Below the pieces are notes generated by a model. That model had not been told where the DNA came from. It did not search any database and was given only the letters and a program-made list of their open reading frames with translations. Below are positions 1-5,981 of a stretch of DNA of 5,981 bases, in pieces. Every line of letters begins with the position of its first letter. Position 1 is the first letter of the stretch. A program made the translations under genes and the position numbers. Source of the stretch: Pseudomonadota bacterium (GTDB lineage Bacteria; Pseudomonadota; Gammaproteobacteria; Burkholderiales; Burkholderiaceae_D); the NCBI GenBank assembly GCA_018241865.1, contig JAFECY010000209.1, positions 1 through 5,981 of the forward strand, given 5' to 3'.

Positions 1-3000
1 AGTCGATGGATGGCTCGCAGGATGTGTTCGTGCAATCGATCTACAGCGGCAGCCCGGTCGATGGCGCGACGGTGGAAATCATCGGCAAGAATGGCCTGAC
101 TTTGTTCTCGCAAACCACGGACGCCACCGGTCGCGCGCGTTTTGCCAAGATCAGCGGTTTGTCGCGCGAACGGACGCCGTTGATGATTTTGGTGAAAAAA
201 GGCGGCGACCTGAGTTTCATGCCGCTGAACAAATCGGATCGCGGCCTCGACATGTCGCGCTTCGATGTCGGCGGCGCGAAGAATGCGGCGGTGGCCGATC
301 AACTCTCGGCTTACCTGTTCAGCGATCGCGGCATTTACCGTCCGGGCGATACCTTCCACGTCGGCATGATCGTCAAGCCGGCTAGCTGGGCGACCAGCAT
401 TGCCGGTTTGCCGCTGGAAGTGGAAGTGCTGGATTCGCGCGGCCTGACCGTCAAGCGCGAAAAGACCAAGTTAGTTCCCGGCGGATTCATGGAGGTGTCG
501 TACGCTACGCAGGAAACCTCGCCGACCGGCACCTACAACATCAATCTGTATCTGGTGAAAGATGGCAGCACCGGCGCGCAAATTGGTTCGACCAGCGTCA
601 AGGTGCAGGAATTTCAGCCGGACCGTATGAAGGTGACGGCGAAATTCTCCACCGACGCACCTGAAGGCTGGGTCAATCCGAAAGACTTGAAAGTGCTGGT
701 GAATGCCCAGAACCTGTTTGGCACGCCGGCGGAAAATCGACGCGTGACGGCGGAGATGACCTTGAGTCCGGCTTTCCCGGCGTTCAAATCGTATGCCGAT
801 TACAAATTCTATGATCCGCAACGCGCCAAAGAAGGATATAGCGAAAAACCGGGCGAGCAAACCACCAACGACAAGGGCGATGCTGAATTTGCGCTCGGAT
901 TGGAGAAGTATTCCAAAGCGACGTACCGCGTACATTTCTTGGCGCGAGTCTTTGAGCCGCAGGGTGGGCGCGGCGTTGCGGCCGACGCTGCGGTGTTGGT
1001 GTCGGAGTTGCCGCATCTGATCGGTTTCAAAGCCGACGGTGCGCTCGATTTCGTTTCGCGCGCGGCGAAGCGCACGGTGTCAATCATCGGCATCAATCCC
1101 AAAGCGCAGAAAACGGCGGTCGATGGTCTGACATTGCAATACGTCGAACGTAAATTTGTGTCGGTGTTGACCAAGCAAGATAACGGCACCTACAAATACG
1201 AATCGCGCAAGAAAGAAATTCTGCTCAAAGAGTCGCCATTGTCGATTCCAGCCACAGGCTACAACTTACAATTGGCGACCGACACGCCGGGCAATTTTGC
1301 CTACGTGATTCGTGATGCACAGGGCTTGGAATTCAACCGCATCGAATACGCGGTGGCAGGGCAGGGTAATGTCACGCGCAGTTTGGAGCGCAACGCCGAG
1401 CTGCAACTGACTTTGAACAAAAAAGATTACACGCCGGGCGAGGAAATCGAGATCAGCATCAAAGCGCCTTATACCGGCGCTGGCTTGATTACCATCGAGC
1501 GCGACAAGGTCTATGCACATCAGTGGTTCAAGGCCGACACCTTGGCTTCGGTGCAGAAGATCACCGTGCCGAAGGACTTTGAAGGTAACGGCTATATCAG
1601 CGTGCAATTCATCCGCGATCCGGCGTCCGATGAAATTTTCATGAGCCCCTTGAGCTATGGCGTCGTGCCGTTCGCCACCAGTTTGGCGGCGCGCACCAAC
1701 AAATTGACGCTGGACGTGCCGAGCTTGGTGAAACCCGGCCAAATCTTGAAAATGAAACTGATCGCCGCGCAGCCGACCAGAGTGGCGGTGTTCGCGGTGG
1801 ATGAAGGCATCCTGCAGGTGGCGCGTTATCAGATGCCAGACCCCTTGAGCAGCTTCTTCCAGAAACGGATGTTGGAAGTACGCACCTCGCAGATACTCGA
1901 CATGATCTTGCCGGAGTTCAAAAAACTGATGGCGGCCAGCGCGCCGGGTGGCGACGGCGAAGGTGCGCTCGGCAAGCATCTCAATCCGTTCAAACGCAAG
2001 CACGACAAGCCGGCGGTGTACTGGTCTGGCATTGTCGATGTCACGGGCGAGAAAGAATTCAGTTACCAAGTGCCGGAAACCTTCAACGGCACGATGCGCG
2101 TGATGGCGGTTGCGGTCAACGATAACACCGTCGGCACGGCGCAGACCAAGACCGTGGTGCGCGGCGATTTCGTGTTGTCGCCGAACACACCGCTGGCGGT
2201 GACGCCGGGCGATGAATTCGAGGTTAGCGTCGGCGTCGCCAACAATGTGGCCAATTCCGGCAAGGATGCGACGGTGACGGTGGCGCTGAAAACCTCGCCG
2301 CATTTGCAGATCGTCGGCAATGCCAGCCAGACTTTGAAGATCGGCGAGATGCGCGAAGGCGTGGCGCTCTATCGATTGAAAGCTGTGGACGGTGCCAAGG
2401 CCTTGCTCGGTTCAGCCTCGATGAGCTTCACCGCCAGCATGGGCAGCAAATCGGCGCATCTGACGACCGATGTGTCGGTGCGTCCGGCCGTGCCGCGCTA
2501 CGCACAAATCGCGATGGGCAGTTTCAAGGGCAGTGCCGAAGTGCCGGTCACGCGCGACATGTTTGCCGAATACCGCAAGCTGGAAGCAGGCGTGTCGCCG
2601 CTGCCGCTGATTTTGGCCAATGGTTTGTCAACTTATCTGGCTAATTTCTCGCACTACTGCACCGAGCAAATCGTCAGTCAGGCGATGCCGGCGCTGATTC
2701 TCGCCAAGCGGCCGGAGTTCGCCGGTGCCAGCGCCAAATTGCCGACTGCGCGTAATCTGGAGGATGCGCTGCGCGTGCTGCGTACTCGCCAAAATGCCGA
2801 GGGCGGTTTCGGACTGTGGGATGCTTCCGTGCAGGCGGATGAGTTCGCCTCCATCTATGCGCTGCATATGATGCTGGAAGCGCGCGACCGTGGCGAAAAC
2901 GTGCCGGTCGATATGCTGCAAAAAGGCTTGGACTACGCGCAAAAATTGGCGGCCAGTCCTGGTGCGTCGCTGTGGGAATTGCGTGCGCGCGCCTATGCGG

Positions 3001-4103
3001 CTTATTTGCTGACTCGGCAAATGGTGGTGACCACGCCACTCTTGACTGCTATCCGCGAAACGCTGGAAAAACGCTATCCGCAGGAATGGCAGAGCGACCT
3101 GGCTGCTGCCTATCTGGCTGCGTCTTATCAATTGCTGAAACAAGATCGCATGGCCAGCAACCTGATCGACAAGCAAGTCGAATCCTTGCTCAAACGCGGC
3201 AAAGGTTTCACGTATGAGCACTATTACGATCCGCTGATTCGCGATGCACAAGTGCTGTACCTGCTGTCGCGTCATTTCCCGGCGCGGGTGAAAGCCTTGC
3301 CGCCTGCAGTCATGGCTGCGCTGGTTAAGCCGATTGCCGACGGTCAGTTCAATACGTTGTCGAGTGCTTATTTGATCTTGGCTTTCGACGCCTATGCCAA
3401 CGTGGTCGGGGCGGAAGCGATGGGCAAACTTTCCATCACCGAAGTCGATGCCACCGGCAAGACCAAGCCGTTGACCTTGCCCGACAATCTGGTGCCGCGT
3501 GTGCCGTTCGCGCCGGGCACGGCCAAACTGCGCTTCGGCAATGACGCCGATCTCACCACGTATTACGCGGTGACGGAAACGGGTTTCGACAGAGCCGCGC
3601 CGAAAACCGAGCTACGCAACGGCATCGAAGTGCTGCGCGAATATGTCGGCAAAGATGGCAAGCCGCTGACGACGGTGCAAGTAGGCGATGAAATCACGGT
3701 GCGATTGAAATTCCGCGCCGTGAATCGTAGCTACGTGCCGAATGTGGCGCTGGTCGATCTGATGCCGGGCGGCTTCGAGCCGGTGCTGGATACGCCGTCC
3801 GAACCGGATCAGAGCGAAGCAAAACCCAGCACGGATAAAGACAAGGACAGCAAAGTGGCGCTGGCCGGCTTGGCAGGCGCACGCTCGAATTGGAACATCG
3901 AGTACGCCGACGTGCGCGAAGACCGCGTGGTGTTCTACGGCACAGTCAATCAAGACTTCAGCGAAATCAGCTACCGCATCAAAGCCACCAACAGCGGCCG
4001 CTTCATCGTGCCGCCGGCCTATGCGGAAGCGATGTACGAGCGCGCCACCCAGGCGCGTTCCTTGGGCGGTCAATTTTTGACGGTGGAGCCGCCGAAGAAG
4101 TGA
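1..4103 (+). CDS. yfhM: Bacterial alpha-2-macroglobulin (YfhM/COG2373 family), 5'-partial
   Basis: This is a probable periplasmic protease trap, usually an inner-membrane lipoprotein in Gram-negative bacteria. The frame is open to the left edge, so the ATG at 6 is probably internal and not the true start. Numbering from that Met, residues 98-207 form a macroglobulin domain with the hallmark SDRGIYRPGD (106-115). Residues about 470-615 form the bait-region-associated domain (YTPGEEIEIS from 475, VAVFAVDEGIL from 593). The bait segment lies near 640-672. The A2M domain covers about 668-770 (FNGTMRVMAVAV near 693). The thioester domain follows, with C885-T-E-Q888 and GGFGLW at 933-938. The C-terminal MG10-like domain covers about 1215-1365. 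E. coli YfhM has 1653 residues, with a similar distance from thioester to C-terminus (480 residues here), so 300 or more N-terminal residues, including signal peptide and lipobox, are probably outside the window. The intact thioester argues against the YfaS/MagD-type paralogues, which lack it. The gene stops at TGA 4101-4103, 173 bases before pbpC on the same strand. Confidence 0.95.
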   Translation, partial: SMDGSQDVFVQSIYSGSPVDGATVEIIGKNGLTLFSQTTDATGRARFAKISGLSRERTPLMILVKKGGDLSFMPLNKSDRGLDMSRFDVGGAKNAAVADQLSAYLFSDRGIYRPGDTFHVGMIVKPASWATSIAGLPLEVEVLDSRGLTVKREKTKLVPGGFMEVSYATQETSPTGTYNINLYLVKDGSTGAQIGSTSVKVQEFQPDRMKVTAKFSTDAPEGWVNPKDLKVLVNAQNLFGTPAENRRVTAEMTLSPAFPAFKSYADYKFYDPQRAKEGYSEKPGEQTTNDKGDAEFALGLEKYSKATYRVHFLARVFEPQGGRGVAADAAVLVSELPHLIGFKADGALDFVSRAAKRTVSIIGINPKAQKTAVDGLTLQYVERKFVSVLTKQDNGTYKYESRKKEILLKESPLSIPATGYNLQLATDTPGNFAYVIRDAQGLEFNRIEYAVAGQGNVTRSLERNAELQLTLNKKDYTPGEEIEISIKAPYTGAGLITIERDKVYAHQWFKADTLASVQKITVPKDFEGNGYISVQFIRDPASDEIFMSPLSYGVVPFATSLAARTNKLTLDVPSLVKPGQILKMKLIAAQPTRVAVFAVDEGILQVARYQMPDPLSSFFQKRMLEVRTSQILDMILPEFKKLMAASAPGGDGEGALGKHLNPFKRKHDKPAVYWSGIVDVTGEKEFSYQVPETFNGTMRVMAVAVNDNTVGTAQTKTVVRGDFVLSPNTPLAVTPGDEFEVSVGVANNVANSGKDATVTVALKTSPHLQIVGNASQTLKIGEMREGVALYRLKAVDGAKALLGSASMSFTASMGSKSAHLTTDVSVRPAVPRYAQIAMGSFKGSAEVPVTRDMFAEYRKLEAGVSPLPLILANGLSTYLANFSHYCTEQIVSQAMPALILAKRPEFAGASAKLPTARNLEDALRVLRTRQNAEGGFGLWDASVQADEFASIYALHMMLEARDRGENVPVDMLQKGLDYAQKLAASPGASLWELRARAYAAYLLTRQMVVTTPLLTAIRETLEKRYPQEWQSDLAAAYLAASYQLLKQDRMASNLIDKQVESLLKRGKGFTYEHYYDPLIRDAQVLYLLSRHFPARVKALPPAVMAALVKPIADGQFNTLSSAYLILAFDAYANVVGAEAMGKLSITEVDATGKTKPLTLPDNLVPRVPFAPGTAKLRFGNDADLTTYYAVTETGFDRAAPKTELRNGIEVLREYVGKDGKPLTTVQVGDEITVRLKFRAVNRSYVPNVALVDLMPGGFEPVLDTPSEPDQSEAKPSTDKDKDSKVALAGLAGARSNWNIEYADVREDRVVFYGTVNQDFSEISYRIKATNSGRFIVPPAYAEAMYERATQARSLGGQFLTVEPPKK
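1932..2021 (+). other. Predicted bait region of the alpha-2-macroglobulin
   Basis: Codons for residues about 643-672 encode a glycine-, alanine- and lysine-rich stretch (ASAPGGDGEGALGKH, then NPFKRKHDK). It lies between the conserved VDEGIL...PDPLSSFF segment and the YWSG start of the A2M domain, which is where the protease-sensitive bait loop sits in this family. The placement is by homology and position. The low complexity and the basic cluster at residues 657-668 are seen directly. The exact cleavage sites cannot be read from sequence. Confidence 0.6.
2658..2669 (+). other. Thioester motif C-T-E-Q of the alpha-2-macroglobulin
   Basis: Codons TGC ACC GAG CAA encode Cys885, Thr886, Glu887 and Gln888. 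In C3, A2M and thioester-type bacterial homologues, the Cys thiol and the Gln side chain condense into an internal thioester that attacks a target nucleophile after bait cleavage. The flanking residues NFSHY and IVSQAMPAL fit the family pattern. The second position is Thr, where E. coli YfhM has Leu (CLEQ). Both residues needed for the bond are present, so the trap should be competent. Confidence 0.9.
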
Positions 4104-4119
4104 GGGAATTTATTTAAAC

Positions 4120-4134
4120 CACGGCGACACGGCG
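4120..4134. repeat. Short tandem heptamer at the left edge of the palindromic element
   Basis: CACGGCG occurs at 4120-4126 and again at 4128-4134, directly abutting and slightly overlapping the left arm of the inverted repeat. It could be part of the same dispersed element or chance in GC-rich DNA. No matching tandem copy is seen on the right side. Confidence 0.3.
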
Positions 4135-4234
4135 CTCCTTCCCCTTCAAGGGGAAGGTCGGGATGGGGATGGGTGTCGGCGCGCGGCTAACAACCCATCC
4201 CCACCCTATCCCTCCCCTTGAAAGGGAGGGGGCG
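4133..4234. repeat. Long imperfect inverted repeat, REP/BIME-like palindromic element
   Basis: The arms are 4137-4174 and the reverse complement of 4193-4230. They match at 31 of 38 positions without gaps, separated by an 18-base spacer (4175-4192). The innermost 10 bases (4165-4174 with 4193-4202) pair perfectly. Each arm also folds on itself: 4137-4157 is a perfect palindrome centred on a C (CCTTCCCC/GGGGAAGG), and 4210-4230 pairs CCCTCCC with GGGAGGG. The nested arrangement resembles two-unit palindromic repeats scattered between genes in many proteobacteria. No T-tract follows either hairpin, so a classic intrinsic terminator is unlikely. In the transcript it could pause polymerase, protect the upstream mRNA 3' end or lower pbpC expression. 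Those roles are inference. Confidence 0.8.
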
Positions 4235-4266
4235 TGAAGCGCAACCGTATCAGCATTGATTGTTTG

Positions 4267-4272
4267 TAGAGA
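4267..4272 (+). promoter_or_regulatory. Weak ribosome binding site of pbpC
   Basis: TAGAGA lies four bases before the ATG at 4277 and is the only purine-rich stretch in the 20 bases upstream. It is a weak Shine-Dalgarno match (core GAG at 4269-4271). It still favours ATG 4277 over the in-frame ATG at 4292, which has no comparable site and would remove part of the N-terminal region before the membrane anchor. An in-frame stop at 4235-4237 limits how far upstream the start could lie. Confidence 0.45.
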
Positions 4273-4276
4273 TAGC

Positions 4277-5981
4277 ATGAACAAGCTATGGATGTCTCTT
4301 GCAGCGGCGCTTCTCAAACGCAAACGCTGGCTGATCGCCGCCGGCCTGTTGCTGGCGATGCTGGCAGGGGTGCGCCTGTGGCCGCATCCGCCGTTGCGTG
4401 AGTCGATACCTTCCTCGACCGCGCTGTATGCCAAAGATGGTGAATTGCTGCGCCTCGCTTTGGCGTCCGACGAACAATACCGGCTGTGGGCGCCAATCAA
4501 CGAGATCGAGCCGCGCTTGATTGAAGCGGTACAGTTGTACGAAGACCGCTGGTTTTACTGGCATCCCGGCATCAATCCGATTGCGTTGGCGCGTGCCGCT
4601 GTCACCACCTACAGCGGTGGATCACGTCAAGGTGCATCGACTCTCACCATGCAATTGGCACGGCGGCTGTATCACATACAGAGCCAGACTGTCGGTGGCA
4701 AGTTGCGACAAGTATTGGCGGCGCTTTGGCTAGAAATGCGCTATAGCAAACGCGACATCATCGAAGCCTATCTCAACCTTGCACCCTATGGCGGCAACAT
4801 CGAAGGTGTCGGTGCGGCCAGCTTGATTTATTTCCATAAACGCGCACAGCAATTGACGCTGCCGGAAGTGTTGACGTTGGCCGTCATCCCGCAAAATCCA
4901 CGCAAGCGCGGCGGCATGTCGGCGGAGAAAAACAAACGCAGCGAACTCGCCATCGCCCGCGAACGCCTGTGGCAAAGCTGGTCGAAATCGCACAAAGAGG
5001 GCGCGAAATACAAAGCCGACATTCGGGCGCCGATTACTTTGGCGACCACCGCCAGCCTACCGTTTCGCGCGCCGCATCTGGTCGATTCCTTGTTGCGCGG
5101 CGATCGTGATCCCGAAATATGGACTGCGCTCGACATGCGTATGCAAACCACGCTCGAACGCATCCTGACGCAGTTCGTCGATAACCGGCGCGGGCAGGGC
5201 GTCAACAACGCCAGCGCCATTTTGCTCGACCGCGAAACCGGCGAGGTGAGAGCGCTGGTCGGTTCAGCCGATTACTTCAACAGCGACATCGACGGCATGG
5301 TCAACGGCACGCAAGCGAAACGCTCACCCGGCTCCACGCTCAAGCCCTTCATTTACGGCTTGGCACTGGATCAAGGCATATTGCATCCGATGACCATCTT
5401 GAAAGATGCGCCGACTTCTTTTGGTCCGTTCAGCCCAGAAAATTTTGACGGTCGCTTCGTTGGTCCTATCGCCGCGCAGGATGCGTTGGTGCGTAGCCGC
5501 AACGTGCCGGCGGTATTGGTGGCGTCGAAGCTCAAGCAACCTAACTTGTACGAATTTTTGCAAAGCGCCGGCATCAGCAAGATGGCGTCGGAAAAACACT
5601 ACGGTCTGGCGTTGGCGCTGGGTGGCGGCGAAGTGACGATGGAAGAATTGGCGCGGCTGTATCTGATGCTGGCCAATCGTGGCGTGATGCTGCCGCTGCA
5701 ATATGAAAAAATCACCGCAAAAAACAAGCGGCCGCGCGAGGAGCAACGACTGCTGTCTGAAGAGGCCGCCTTCATCACGCTGCAAATGCTGAAAACCAAT
5801 GTGCGACCTGACACCGGCGAACCAGCCTCGCCGGCAGTGGCGTGGAAAACCGGCACCTCATGGGGCTTTCACGACGCTTGGACTGCCGGCGTGCTAGGCC
5901 GGCACGTGCTGATCGTCTGGGTCGGCAATTTCGACAACAGCAGTAACGCCACCTTCATCGGCATCCAGACTGCCGCGCCGC
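4277..5981 (+). CDS. pbpC: Penicillin-binding protein 1C, bifunctional transglycosylase/transpeptidase, 3'-partial
   Basis: A class A PBP anchored in the inner membrane that polymerises lipid II into glycan strands in the periplasm. Its transpeptidase is of the PBP1C subgroup, whose E. coli member binds few beta-lactams and has unclear cross-linking activity. Residues 1-17 are short and basic (KRKR at 14-17), followed by a signal anchor at about 18-35. The GT51 domain (about 65-230) carries catalytic Glu89 in EDRWFYWHPG, R117-QGASTLTMQLAR (118-129) and EMRYSKRDIIEAYLN (153-167, second key Glu163). The transpeptidase domain starts near 312 and has all three signatures: SPGSTLKPF with nucleophile Ser353 and Lys356, S407-R-N409, and K524-T-G-T-S. 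RSPGSTLKPF and AWKTGTS are typical of PBP1C. The frame is open to the right edge after 568 codons. E. coli PBP1C has 770 residues, so the domain end and the C-terminal BiPBP_C domain are probably outside. It follows the alpha-2-macroglobulin gene on the same strand, a conserved pairing. Confidence 0.96.
   Translation, partial: MNKLWMSLAAALLKRKRWLIAAGLLLAMLAGVRLWPHPPLRESIPSSTALYAKDGELLRLALASDEQYRLWAPINEIEPRLIEAVQLYEDRWFYWHPGINPIALARAAVTTYSGGSRQGASTLTMQLARRLYHIQSQTVGGKLRQVLAALWLEMRYSKRDIIEAYLNLAPYGGNIEGVGAASLIYFHKRAQQLTLPEVLTLAVIPQNPRKRGGMSAEKNKRSELAIARERLWQSWSKSHKEGAKYKADIRAPITLATTASLPFRAPHLVDSLLRGDRDPEIWTALDMRMQTTLERILTQFVDNRRGQGVNNASAILLDRETGEVRALVGSADYFNSDIDGMVNGTQAKRSPGSTLKPFIYGLALDQGILHPMTILKDAPTSFGPFSPENFDGRFVGPIAAQDALVRSRNVPAVLVASKLKQPNLYEFLQSAGISKMASEKHYGLALALGGGEVTMEELARLYLMLANRGVMLPLQYEKITAKNKRPREEQRLLSEEAAFITLQMLKTNVRPDTGEPASPAVAWKTGTSWGFHDAWTAGVLGRHVLIVWVGNFDNSSNATFIGIQTAAP

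Noticed and set aside
1266..2303. Long antisense open frame of 345 codons inside the alpha-2-macroglobulin gene
   Set aside because: The translation is rich in Arg and His with no recognisable domain, as expected from the complement of a GC-biased coding frame. The sense strand codes continuously for conserved A2M domains here.
4137..4157. Intrinsic terminator for the alpha-2-macroglobulin gene
   Set aside because: The hairpin is strong, but it is followed by TCGGGATGG and not a T-run on the plus strand, and no T-run follows on the minus strand. It is better treated as part of the repeat.
4218..4276. Sigma-70 promoter for pbpC using TTGAAA at 4218-4223 as -35
   Set aside because: No acceptable -10 hexamer lies 16-18 bases downstream (the region reads GCAACC), and the TTGAAA is the loop side of the repeat hairpin.
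4292..4294. Alternative pbpC start at the second in-frame ATG
   Set aside because: It has no Shine-Dalgarno-like sequence upstream, whereas ATG 4277 has a weak but properly spaced one. The difference is only five residues.
4114..4500. Antisense open frame covering the intergenic gap and the start of pbpC
   Set aside because: It runs through the palindromic repeat and the conserved pbpC N-terminus, and its product has low-complexity composition with no family resemblance.
5324..5785. Antisense open frame of 153 codons within pbpC
   Set aside because: It is opposite the conserved SPGSTLKPF and SRN transpeptidase segments and encodes a Gln/Arg/His-rich sequence typical of a shadow frame.

Overview
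The window looks like chromosomal DNA from a Gram-negative proteobacterium. The codon use is moderately GC-rich, and the two large genes form the pair known from Escherichia coli as yfhM-pbpC. The style of the intergenic repeat and the proteins fits a betaproteobacterium best, but that placement is an impression and not a demonstrated result.

Layout: positions 1-4103 (+) hold the C-terminal ~1367 codons of a bacterial alpha-2-macroglobulin. It enters from the left edge already in frame, so the signal peptide and first macroglobulin domains are missing. The visible part runs through macroglobulin domains, a bait region, a thioester domain with an intact C-T-E-Q motif and the C-terminal bacterial MG10-type domain. 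Positions 4104-4276 are a 173-base gap, mostly filled by a ~100-base imperfect inverted repeat (38-base arms matching at 31 positions) that looks like a dispersed palindromic element. Positions 4277-5981 (+) hold the first 568 codons of penicillin-binding protein 1C, with a signal anchor, a complete GT51 transglycosylase and most of the transpeptidase domain. It runs off the right edge.

How they work together: bacterial alpha-2-macroglobulins are thought to be periplasmic protease traps. Cleavage of the bait region exposes the thioester, which bonds covalently to the attacker. PBP1C polymerises peptidoglycan glycan strands. The proposed model, inferred from repeated gene linkage, is that the first traps proteases entering through a breached envelope while the second helps repair the wall. 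Neither gene shows a frameshift or a lost key residue. I found no new system. The points most worth checking are the palindromic element between two functionally coupled genes and the lineage-specific bait region and linker.
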